This document shows positions 26,819 through 34,124 of a stretch of 64,000 bases of DNA, in pieces. The notes beneath the pieces are model-generated. The model did no database searches and was not told the DNA's origin. It was given only the letters and a program-made list of their open reading frames with translations. Every line of letters starts with the position of its first letter. Within the stretch, counting starts at the first letter, position 1. The position numbers were made by a program, and so were the translations under genes. Origin of the DNA: Catalimonadaceae bacterium JC749 (GTDB taxonomy: Bacteria; Bacteroidota; Bacteroidia; Cytophagales; Cyclobacteriaceae); contig JAJNNC010000001.1 in assembly GCA_021730635.1 (NCBI GenBank), positions 806,001 through 870,000 on the forward strand, given 5' to 3'.

Positions 26819-27184
26819 ACGGCTATAAGACACAATTTCTACTTCATGCAACTCACTTAAAATTTCATCACAGGATTTTTCTACATTGCTAATTAACTGA
26901 TGCATTTCCAACGCATTGATTGTAGTGGTTTCCAACAGTTTTTTCCCTTTTTCAACCTCTGTGGCCAACTCCATAAGATCAAACATAAGAAAAGTTGTAC
27001 GGTACTTGTGATGCATAAAAGCCAATGCTTGTTGATCCTGATCAAGCATAATCATTCTGAAGTTGTGCCTTAACTCCTGAAAATTAATGATATACAGACG
27101 CGTGAGTTCTTTCACAAAAAGTTTATCCCCTTCAGCTAATACTGACAACTTTCTTTGAAAATCATATTTTTTTTGAATGTACAT
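26801..27184 (-). CDS. Hpt-domain-like phosphotransfer protein
   Basis: The ATG at 27184 gives 127 residues; a GTG at 27220 would overlap the glycosyltransferase stop. The protein is all-helical. The helix 'DQDQQALAFMHHKYRTTFLMFDLMEL' (in part 'FMHHKYRTTFLMF') matches the Hpt pattern, where a His followed by Lys sits mid-helix and receives phosphate. The flanking 'ATEVEKGKKLLE' resembles the following Hpt helix. I infer that it relays phosphate to or from the single-domain response regulator at the head of the same operon. No histidine kinase is in the window. It is the last gene of a six-gene minus-strand operon, 28 bp after the glycosyltransferase stop. Confidence 0.6.
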   Translation of the reverse strand: MYIQKKYDFQRKLSVLAEGDKLFVKELTRLYIINFQELRHNFRMIMLDQDQQALAFMHHKYRTTFLMFDLMELATEVEKGKKLLETTTINALEMHQLISNVEKSCDEILSELHEVEIVSYSRGLINP

Positions 27185-27212
27185 ACCTTTATAGCATTTA
27201 ACCCGGAGAAAC

Positions 27213-28664
27213 TTAAGCACCCACTTTTTTCTTTTCCTTCTTTGCTTCTTCTCTGAAACCTTTCCTTTTCATTTCACCCCAATTTTTCTTACCAATTAGT
27301 AATGCTACATTTCCTTGAAGAGAGTAAAATAAAATGATAGGATGGTAGATAATAGGTTCCAGAAAAGCGGTAAGAATTAATTTAAGTGTATCTGATTTCT
27401 TAGCATATTTATAATAGGAAAATTCTTCTGCTATCAAAGCAAGCATAGACAACAGTACCGCGAAAAAATATACTACCATTAGTAAAGAAAAGAATTCCAC
27501 CCAGTGGATATTACCCAGAATCGCCAATGTTGTAAAGTATAAAATGCCCGTAGTTTCAACAAAGGGTGCCAGAAACTCCAGGAAAAACCAATAAGGATAA
27601 CTTAGCATTCCCATTAATCCGTATTTCGGATTGAAGAATAGTCCCCGGTGCTTGAACAAAGTTTCACTGGTTCCTCTGGCCCAACGATTCCTTTGTCTTC
27701 CCAGTATTTTTAGCGTAGAAGGAGCTTCAGTCCAGCATAAAGGATCAGGGATGTAACATACTTTATACTTTAGGCCCTTCTCCTGCATATACCTGCGCAT
27801 ACGAACAATGAGTTCCATGTCCTCTCCTACCGTTTTTGTGTAATACCCCCCTGCTTTGATGGCGATTTCCCGGTCGAATAAACCAAAAGCTCCTGACACA
27901 ATCAGCAATCCATTGAGTTTACTCCAGGCTAATCGGGAGAGTAAAAATACCCTGAGATATTCCAATGCTTGAAATCTTGCCAGAAAACCAGAAGGTAAGT
28001 GTACCTTCACCAAGTTGCCATCCTCAATAATACAAGAATTGGCGATTCTTACAACCCCTCCTGTGGCTATCACAGGGGTGGTAGATTGAAGATAGGGCAC
28101 TACCATTTTTAGCAGTGCATCGGGAGCAAGAATTGAATCTGCATCCAAAGTTGCTACCAAGCGGTTTCGGGAGATATTCAACCCGGCATTAAGTGCATCT
28201 GCTTTACCTCCATTCGCTTTATCTACCACAATGAGCTTACTGAATGCCTTGTTTCGAGATTTATAAATCCCTCTGATTGTTTTTGTAGGGATTCGGTATG
28301 AAATAGTTTGATCAGTAGAGATAAGATCAAAATGTTCAATAAGTTTTCTTAAAGAGTCGTCCTGACTACCATCGTTGACAACAATTACATTATAGTTATT
28401 GTACCGAAGGGATAGTAGAGAACGGGTACTGTCAAGAATGGTTTGCCCTTCATTGTACATAGGGACAATCAATGATATGGGAGGGGCTAAGGGAGAAGAG
28501 AGAACAGCTTTATAATCAGTAAAACGGCTTTTCTTAATATAATGGCGTGTATAAAAGAACGAGACGATAGCTAAAGCCAGATAAGAGATACCTATTACCA
28601 GGGCATAAAAGAAAACCACCTTTTCGGCAACAAATTCAATCACATCGATAAATACTGATTCCAT
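27213..28664 (-). CDS. processive family 2 glycosyltransferase, polysaccharide synthase
   Basis: A 483-residue membrane GT2 of the PgaC/HasA/NfrB-like class. Membrane helices flank the catalytic domain: one or two near 15-40, then about four between 345 and 470. Catalytic signatures in order: 'VPMYNEG' (~67), 'VVNDGS' with Asp98, 'DADS' (174-177), 'VGEDMEL' (Asp282) and the processivity motif 'QRNRW' (324-328). It should polymerise a sugar from a UDP- or GDP-donor and push the chain across the inner membrane. The start follows the HEAT-protein stop after one base, so translation is coupled. No PilZ domain is visible. The product cannot be named; beta-1,6-GlcNAc-like or hyaluronan-like chains are possible. 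Confidence 0.88.
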   Translation of the reverse strand: MESVFIDVIEFVAEKVVFFYALVIGISYLALAIVSFFYTRHYIKKSRFTDYKAVLSSPLAPPISLIVPMYNEGQTILDSTRSLLSLRYNNYNVIVVNDGSQDDSLRKLIEHFDLISTDQTISYRIPTKTIRGIYKSRNKAFSKLIVVDKANGGKADALNAGLNISRNRLVATLDADSILAPDALLKMVVPYLQSTTPVIATGGVVRIANSCIIEDGNLVKVHLPSGFLARFQALEYLRVFLLSRLAWSKLNGLLIVSGAFGLFDREIAIKAGGYYTKTVGEDMELIVRMRRYMQEKGLKYKVCYIPDPLCWTEAPSTLKILGRQRNRWARGTSETLFKHRGLFFNPKYGLMGMLSYPYWFFLEFLAPFVETTGILYFTTLAILGNIHWVEFFSLLMVVYFFAVLLSMLALIAEEFSYYKYAKKSDTLKLILTAFLEPIIYHPIILFYSLQGNVALLIGKKNWGEMKRKGFREEAKKEKKKVGA

Positions 28665-28665
28665 G

Positions 28666-29778
28666 CTATTTCACTATTATGTCTTTTGTAAATAATGGTT
28701 TCAATGCTTTTTGCTGAGAAAGCCTATCTATGGTATGCCTCACCATTTGGTTTACCAGGGCAGAAGGATGCTGCAAGAGAGATTCCAGTAAAATAATATG
28801 ATCGGGATCTCTCCACTGATCCACAACTTCTATCGTTTCCAGATACATTTGTTCGTGGCAATGCTGGCAGGTTGCCAGAATTTGCGGAAGCGCCTTTTTT
28901 ACTTCAAGTTTCAATAAAGACCGTATTGCTTCTTCTTTCACTGATACAGAAGGATGTTCTAAACAATCAATGACTGATGGCTCAGCCTGTTTTTGCTCAA
29001 AATCAGCAATCATTTTGAGGGCAAACTGTACTACACTCTCGTTTTCAGAAGATAACCACTGGGTAAAATCAGGAATAAATTTTCTATCCAGCTTCAATAA
29101 AAAATGATGTAAATTAATCTGCTCCCATTCATTCAATGGTTTTTGCAGGTCATAAAGGAAGAGTAAGGGTTTTTTTTCTATTCTGACTGAGGCAATTTGT
29201 GCTTCCTGTGCTACAGTTTTATTTTTGACATATCTTAATCCCATAATGGCTACCTGGGTTTTATAATACTCATAATCCATCTCTGCTAATTCTCTAATCC
29301 CCTTAGCCTGCGCATCCCAACGAGAAGTATGCAATTTCTTAAAAGAAAAATCAGATAGGCCCAAGGCCTGATACAGTTGAATGAATTGCTGCTCTGCTTC
29401 TCCCGAAAAATTCTGTTTCAGATCAATGATCAGATCAGCCAATACTTGTTTATGCAATTTGGTTTTCAGCACCTCTTTTTTAAGCTTTTCTATCATTAGC
29501 CGCTCAACAGTATCTTCTTTGTCTGTCTGGCTTTCTACCATTGCGTCATATATGAGGTATTGAAACCTGAACTTTAAGTAGTCAATCTTTTTGTTTCTGG
29601 CATTAATAATGGTGCGGCGGATGTAGAGAATAAGAATAAACAGAAAGCTCGCGAGAGCTAAAGAAATTGCCAATCCGAAAAACATATAGTTTTCAGTAAC
29701 AGACTGTTGTGGAATCCAACACACATAGTTTTGCTGCCAGGATATATATAGTATTGGATTGATCAATAATAGCTTCAT
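28666..29778 (-). CDS. membrane-anchored HEAT-repeat protein
   Basis: 370 residues. A hydrophobic N-terminus leads to one clear transmembrane helix ('MFFGLAISLALASFLFILIL', about 32-51) and a basic stop-transfer segment. The cytoplasmic remainder is helical. Several HEAT/armadillo-like units lie toward the C-terminus (about 215-350), for example 'SVVQFALKMIADFEQ' and 'VSVKEEAIRSLLKLE', each with a buried hydrophobic pattern and a conserved Asp/Glu-Ala turn. There is no enzymatic motif. The likely role is a scaffold that couples the synthase encoded next (one-base gap) to other envelope components or to the phosphorelay. Confidence 0.75.
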   Translation of the reverse strand: MKLLLINPILYISWQQNYVCWIPQQSVTENYMFFGLAISLALASFLFILILYIRRTIINARNKKIDYLKFRFQYLIYDAMVESQTDKEDTVERLMIEKLKKEVLKTKLHKQVLADLIIDLKQNFSGEAEQQFIQLYQALGLSDFSFKKLHTSRWDAQAKGIRELAEMDYEYYKTQVAIMGLRYVKNKTVAQEAQIASVRIEKKPLLFLYDLQKPLNEWEQINLHHFLLKLDRKFIPDFTQWLSSENESVVQFALKMIADFEQKQAEPSVIDCLEHPSVSVKEEAIRSLLKLEVKKALPQILATCQHCHEQMYLETIEVVDQWRDPDHIILLESLLQHPSALVNQMVRHTIDRLSQQKALKPLFTKDIIVK

Positions 29779-29781
29779 ACC

Positions 29782-30999
29782 TTAAAATCTTTTTTCTACA
29801 GAGAATGAGACGGTCATACGATCGGTCTCTCTGATCTCCTCATAAAATTCTTTTTGATAACCTGCACCGGCTTTTAAAAGCAGCTTCCTCTTGAAAGTGG
29901 AATGTTGGTAATCCAGCGCAAAACTACTGGCCTGCAATCTTCTCATTTCATTAAGAGAAACAATATGTAAGGGTGTGCTACCAGTATTCACATAGAAAGT
30001 CAGATAACGGTCTGGGTTATCAAAATATCGCCTTAGCGTAAGAGCACCTGTCATCTCATACACATTATCAATAACGGCTGTATATCCCCGAGCAGAAACC
30101 CAATATTGATTAAAATAATGGCCCAGTTGTGCAGTATAGATCATTACTTGTGCCTGATCGAAATGCAGATACCGAAATCCACCAGACAATTCTATTTGCC
30201 TGGGGAATAGTCTGAAATACTCTGCCCCACCCCGAAACAAAGGAAAGATATGCCTATCAGAAGTGCCTATATTCAGGTTACCATATGATTTTTTACTGAT
30301 CTTGGGATAAGCATCCACTTCAAATTGGTTACCCGACTGATCAAACATAAAAGCATGTGTTACCCTTCCAATGACTGGGCCCAATTGCGTATTTCTGCGA
30401 TAGCTTACTGCTGCTGTATGCCAGGGAGAAAATGTGTTGGTAAAGCGGGCGTAACTATACTCTACTGTGACAGCGTTTTTAAGTTTTTGATATTGTAGCT
30501 GCTCTATCAAGCCTTGAACTTCCCTGAGACTACTGTCCTTCGCCATAATTTGATGCAGTAAATCCAGGGCTGTATCCACCTGGTATTGATTAGCAAGTGC
30601 CTGAGCTTTGATAAATTGTAAGGGTATATGATCCGGAAATAGATGCAGGCCTGTTTGACACACCTCCAGACAGGATGGATAAGCTTCTTGCCACAGTTTT
30701 ACACGGGCCAACATTTCGTAGGCTTCTGCGCTAGGAGCATGATGCTGAATGATTTCAGATAGTAAAGGCACTGAAAGTTCGTACTCCTTTTTCCAGGCAT
30801 ATACCTGCGCTAATAGTAATTGGGCGTCATAGTGGTGAGGGCTGGATGAAAGTAGAGTGATTAATGTTTCTTTGGCCTGATCGTATTTTTTTGTATAAGC
30901 AGAGGCTTTGGCAGAATCAAGTAAACTTTCCGTATGCTGCGCCTTTATTGAAAAGGTCACACAGAAAAGGAAATAAAGAAAAGTGAAGAGTACTTTCAC
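29782..30999 (-). CDS. TPR plus YaiO-family outer-membrane beta-barrel protein
   Basis: 405 residues from a GTG start that overlaps the preceding TGA (GTGA). A signal peptide (to about 'SIKAQ') is followed by four or five TPR units (about 25-165, for example 'YDAQLLLAQVYAWKKEYELSV'), then a YaiO-type barrel of about 230 residues ending 'MTVSFSVEKRF', with a terminal Phe. The layout copies PgaA and BcsC/AlgK-AlgE: periplasmic TPRs feeding an outer-membrane pore. I infer that it exports the polymer made by the GT2 two genes downstream. YaiO itself is an outer-membrane protein next to a glycosyltransferase gene in E. coli. Confidence 0.82.
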   Translation of the reverse strand: MKVLFTFLYFLFCVTFSIKAQHTESLLDSAKASAYTKKYDQAKETLITLLSSSPHHYDAQLLLAQVYAWKKEYELSVPLLSEIIQHHAPSAEAYEMLARVKLWQEAYPSCLEVCQTGLHLFPDHIPLQFIKAQALANQYQVDTALDLLHQIMAKDSSLREVQGLIEQLQYQKLKNAVTVEYSYARFTNTFSPWHTAAVSYRRNTQLGPVIGRVTHAFMFDQSGNQFEVDAYPKISKKSYGNLNIGTSDRHIFPLFRGGAEYFRLFPRQIELSGGFRYLHFDQAQVMIYTAQLGHYFNQYWVSARGYTAVIDNVYEMTGALTLRRYFDNPDRYLTFYVNTGSTPLHIVSLNEMRRLQASSFALDYQHSTFKRKLLLKAGAGYQKEFYEEIRETDRMTVSFSVEKRF

Positions 31000-31382
31000 G
31001 ATTTAGAATAATTGATATGAGATAAATTCCGAACCTTTAAAAGCATTTCTTCCAGATTAAAGGGCTTTCCCATAAAATCATCAGCCCCCATGTCATAAGC
31101 CTCCTGCATGGCTGATTCAAGGCCTACGGCAGAAATCGCAATGATAAAAGTAGACAACTTCAGTTCATTCCGTATAAATCCAATTAACTCTAATCCAGAG
31201 GCAAATGGCATTAGTACATCTGTAATGAGTATATCTGGTTGAATTTCTCTGGCTTTTTGTTTAGCCGTTTTTCCATTTGAAGCGGTAAATATCTGATAAC
31301 TACCTTCTTTTTTTAGTTTAAAGGCAATCAGGTTCATAAATATTTCATCGTCATCTGCAATCAGTATTTTTATTCTTTTCAT
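30996..31382 (-). CDS. single-domain response regulator (CheY-like)
   Basis: 128 residues with every receiver residue in place: acidic triad Asp10-12 ('IADDDE'), phospho-Asp55 in 'LITDVLMP', Ser84 in 'AISAVG' and Lys106 in 'MGKPFN'. There is no output domain, so it must signal by protein-protein contact or pass phosphate to an Hpt protein. An Hpt-like protein is encoded at the end of the same operon. Its TGA overlaps the GTG of the TPR-YaiO gene, which forces translational coupling. The upstream gene is 17 bp away. Confidence 0.92.
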   Translation of the reverse strand: MKRIKILIADDDEIFMNLIAFKLKKEGSYQIFTASNGKTAKQKAREIQPDILITDVLMPFASGLELIGFIRNELKLSTFIIAISAVGLESAMQEAYDMGADDFMGKPFNLEEMLLKVRNLSHINYSKS

Positions 31383-31399
31383 ATTGTCTACAGGTTTTG

Positions 31400-31834
31400 T
31401 TAATAACGGATAATAGGTTGGGAATACACCTTTCCGTTGACGACCAAACAGGCCATAAAAACTCCTCTCATTGAATAATTTTGAAGAATGGAGAATTCGT
31501 AGAATCCACTTTTCAACTCTGCTTCCAATGGAATATCTATGGTATTCCCGAACATATCAGTAATGAAAAGTTGTGCGTTAAAAACAGGGGCTTTTAGATG
31601 AAGCAGCAAAGTAGAATTTCTATCGTATGCACTGGGATAAACTCTAAACTGCACTTCTGAAACGATGTTTTTCCTGTTAGGTTCTAGTGTTACTTCCTCC
31701 GTAGATACTATTTCCGCAAAGATGTGTAATCGTTCTGGATCTGTAATTTCGCTAAAGTAGGGTTGTGCCAAAGCACTTTGAACCATTGACTGTACAAAAA
31801 TCACTATAGCAGCGTATATTAGCTTTGATTTCAT
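31400..31834 (-). CDS. secreted protein consisting mainly of a T9SS sorting-domain-like fold
   Basis: 144 residues. A signal peptide ends 'SALAQ'. After about 45 residues of linker, the remainder follows the Por/T9SS C-terminal domain pattern: 'FRVYPSAYDRNSTLLLHL' (VYPNP-like), 'AQLFITDMFGNTID', 'LKSGFYEFSI' and 'MACLVVNGKVYSQPIIRY'. There is no recognisable cargo. It is the first gene of the exopolysaccharide operon. It may be a small surface-anchored accessory factor, or a CTD-fold domain recruited as a structural part of the exporter. The VYPNP core is degenerate (VYPSA), so secretion through T9SS is not certain. Confidence 0.6.
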   Translation of the reverse strand: MKSKLIYAAIVIFVQSMVQSALAQPYFSEITDPERLHIFAEIVSTEEVTLEPNRKNIVSEVQFRVYPSAYDRNSTLLLHLKAPVFNAQLFITDMFGNTIDIPLEAELKSGFYEFSILQNYSMRGVFMACLVVNGKVYSQPIIRY

Positions 31835-31926
31835 TCAATTAGTAAAATAATTATACTTATTCATGATATAATATTATAACTAAAACCATGCTAAAGTGCT
31901 CGCAAGGCCCTGGAGGGTATTATTAT

Positions 31927-31978
31927 TAGCGTTTTTCCAAGAAATGTGTCCCATTTTGGGAAAAGCGTGCTATTTTTG
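31927..31978. promoter_or_regulatory. dyad and -7-like element between divergent units
   Basis: TAGC-GTTTTTCC pairs with GGAAAAGC-GT-GCTA over 12 positions (one G-T, one two-base bulge). A CCCA-ttt-TGGG dyad nests inside (31950-31960). TATTTTTG at 31971-31978 fits the Bacteroidetes -7 for the gene at 32025. The dyad lies upstream of the exopolysaccharide operon as well, so it may control both. Confidence 0.4.
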
Positions 31979-32024
31979 GAGAGGTATTAGTATGCAAAAA
32001 AACTCTTTATAAAGGAAAAAGTAC

Positions 32025-32267
32025 ATGCGTATTGTCAGTGAAATCTTTCATCCTCAATGTAAAATCACTGTATTTGCCTGGAATGGTAAATATCTGATAA
32101 AGTTGGAAAGAGGCTTGCTGGAGCAGACGTATAAGATACCTGAAATGGACCTTAGTGGTGAGGAGGATATCAAGAAACTAGTCCAAGGAAAGTTTTTACA
32201 GGGCGTATTATCCCGTTTCGATGAAATGGAAAAAGATTTACTACAAGCACTACATACACTAGAATAA
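32025..32267 (+). CDS. small conserved hypothetical protein
   Basis: 80 residues, no signal peptide. Strand-rich start ('CKITVFAWNGKYLIKLERG') and helical end ('GVLSRFDEMEKDLLQALHTLE'). The look of a small cytoplasmic alpha/beta protein; I do not recognise a family. It faces away from the exopolysaccharide operon across a dyad-bearing gap, and its stop is one base from the convergent folA stop. Confidence 0.65.
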   Translation: MRIVSEIFHPQCKITVFAWNGKYLIKLERGLLEQTYKIPEMDLSGEEDIKKLVQGKFLQGVLSRFDEMEKDLLQALHTLE

Positions 32268-32268
32268 T

Positions 32269-32760
32269 TTATTTTCTTACCAAATCCACAAAAGCATAGG
32301 GATAAGGATTTTTTTCATCCGGTTCATATTCATCCCGACGCACTTCCCGCCATTCCTGCCTATTGATTTCAGGAAAAAAAGCATCCCCTTCAAAAGTAGC
32401 TTTGATTTCCGTGAGATATATCTTATCGGCCAGATGGAGGGTAATTTTGTAAATCTCAGCACCTCCTAAAATAAATACTTCCTCCTGTTTATTTTCTTCT
32501 GCTATCTGAAAAGCATCGTTTACATCATGCACAATAAGACAGCCTTCCGCCTTGTAATGCTTGTTTCTGGTAACTACTATGGTAGTGCGGCCAGGTAAAG
32601 GTTTATCCATAGACTCTAGCGTTTTCCTTCCCATGATAATATAGTGCCCCATTGTTTTATTTTTAAAGTGCTTGAGATCAGCAGGCATATGCCAAACCAG
32701 ATCATTCTCTTTTCCAATGACATTATTATCAGATTTGGCCACAATAATAGATTTAATCAT
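32269..32760 (-). CDS. folA: dihydrofolate reductase
   Basis: A 163-residue chromosomal-type DHFR. 'SIIVAKSDNNVIGKENDLVWHMPADLKHFK' (in part 'NDLVWHMPADLKHFK') holds the catalytic Asp/Glu-region helix, 'YIIMGRKTLESM' the NADPH-binding loop, and 'VFILGGAEIYK' the GG nucleotide motif. It reduces dihydrofolate to tetrahydrofolate with NADPH. Its ATG overlaps the fmt stop by four bases (ATGA), which links the two one-carbon genes in one transcript: fmt uses 10-formyl-tetrahydrofolate, which FolA's product supplies. Confidence 0.95.
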   Translation of the reverse strand: MIKSIIVAKSDNNVIGKENDLVWHMPADLKHFKNKTMGHYIIMGRKTLESMDKPLPGRTTIVVTRNKHYKAEGCLIVHDVNDAFQIAEENKQEEVFILGGAEIYKITLHLADKIYLTEIKATFEGDAFFPEINRQEWREVRRDEYEPDEKNPYPYAFVDLVRK

Positions 32761-33698
32761 AAAATATTTCCTCGTAAAAATTCCTGAACAGAAAGTCTTT
32801 TTTTTCCTTCCAGCTGCAATTCTTCTATAGCCAACAAGAAATCTTGCGTCTGAACATAGATATAGTTTTTATTGTCTGTGGTAACATCACCGGGCTTCAA
32901 AGTTTTCTCTTGCTGGCCGGTATTGCGTACAGCATAGATTTTACAATTTTTCTCTCCTGCCTGAGTCTTCAGTAAAGTCCAGGCAGCCGGATAGGGAGAA
33001 AGCCCCCGTATAAAGTTTCTGACTTGTTCGGCTGTCTGATTCCAATTGATCTGGCAGGTTTCGCGATGAATTTTTGGCGCTGCTTTCCATTCTTGCTGTG
33101 CCTCAGGTTGAGGCAACGGCTGGTAGTGGCCGGTGACAATAGCGTTTACTGTCTTCAGGACTAACTGGCTTCCTCTGTGCATCAGACGCTCATAGAGGGT
33201 TTCTGCAGTATCTTCCGCATCAATGGGTTCTTTCTCCTGGAAAAGAATATTTCCTGTATCTATTTCCTGCTGAATCATAAAGGTAGTTACTCCGGTCTCC
33301 GTTTCTCCATTAATGATAGCCCAGTTGATAGGAGCCGCACCTCGATATTGGGGAAGCAGGGAAGCATGCAGGTTGAAGGTTCCTTTCGGCGGCATATTCC
33401 ATACTACTTCGGGTAACATCCTGAATGCAACAACTACCTGTAAATCCGCTTGATAAGCACGTAACTCCTCCAGAAAGTCAGTATTTTTCAAATTGGTAGG
33501 TTGAAGTACGGGAATACCCTTTTCCAAAGCTAACTGCTTTACAGGAGAAGCTTGAATTTGCCTGCCCCTACCCTGGGGTTTGTCTGGAGCAGTCACAACA
33601 GCTACTACAGCATATCCATTGTCTACTAAAATCTGAAGAGAAGGCACCGCAAATTCTGGTGTTCCCATAAAAATAATGCGGAAGTTTTCTTTCAACAT
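32757..33698 (-). CDS. fmt: methionyl-tRNA formyltransferase
   Basis: 313 residues. 'IIFMGTPEFAVPSL' opens the formyltransferase Rossmann-like domain; 'FNLHASLLPQYRGAAPINWAI' (in part 'HASLLPQYRGAAP') is the SLLP folate and catalytic signature with His and Asn nearby. The C-terminal OB-like tRNA-binding domain starts about residue 205. It formylates initiator Met-tRNA using 10-formyl-THF. It is translationally coupled to folA. Confidence 0.95.
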   Translation of the reverse strand: MLKENFRIIFMGTPEFAVPSLQILVDNGYAVVAVVTAPDKPQGRGRQIQASPVKQLALEKGIPVLQPTNLKNTDFLEELRAYQADLQVVVAFRMLPEVVWNMPPKGTFNLHASLLPQYRGAAPINWAIINGETETGVTTFMIQQEIDTGNILFQEKEPIDAEDTAETLYERLMHRGSQLVLKTVNAIVTGHYQPLPQPEAQQEWKAAPKIHRETCQINWNQTAEQVRNFIRGLSPYPAAWTLLKTQAGEKNCKIYAVRNTGQQEKTLKPGDVTTDNKNYIYVQTQDFLLAIEELQLEGKKRLSVQEFLRGNIL

Positions 33699-34124
33699 AC
33701 CGAAAAATAGAAATAATCAGCTAATGTTGAAAGTATCATCATAAATTATACAAAAGACTTTTGAGGGTATTAAGTTTCGCTGGTGATAAACAGACTATGG
33801 TAAAGTATTCATTTGCCCAGGCTGGCGACTTCAGTATCAACCGCAGGGCCTCAGCTTTCGACTTAGGCGCTGGGTTTACCCTACTCGTTCATGCAGCAAT
33901 GATCTCAATATTTGCATTTAGGCTGACAATATCCGCTTTATATGCTCTTTCGTACTGTTATGCCGACTGCCTTTGTGCGTGACTTTCTTATGAAAGAAAT
34001 GTATCTTTCAGTGCTAAATAACAGTCATTCCGCTTTTCGATCATCAAGATGGAATTAGTCCTATAGTCCCGCTCATTCATACCCAATAGCCGCTTCTGTG
34101 AAGCTTCAACTAAGGAGGTGAACC
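33699..34124. other. intergenic region before giant surface protein
   Basis: 426 bases. Composition is closer to the following surface-protein gene than to fmt. It holds CTTTC-GAAAG-CTTTC stretches at 33983-34009 that could form alternative hairpins, and a perfect Shine-Dalgarno sequence at its end. No convincing gene; a 73-codon plus frame at 33761 lacks family-like features. Confidence 0.4.
34111..34121 (+). promoter_or_regulatory. exceptionally strong ribosome binding site
   Basis: TAAGGAGGTGA is fully complementary to the common 16S anti-Shine-Dalgarno tail, 3 bases before the ATG at 34125. Bacteroidetes genes rarely carry such sites and no other gene in the window has one. It supports 34125 as the start. 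Confidence 0.6.

Noticed and set aside
34111-34124. Sequence resembling the reverse complement of the 16S rRNA 3' end
   Set aside because: The match is limited to the anti-Shine-Dalgarno complement; the flanking bases do not continue as rRNA, and an ATG follows at the right distance. A ribosome binding site explains it.
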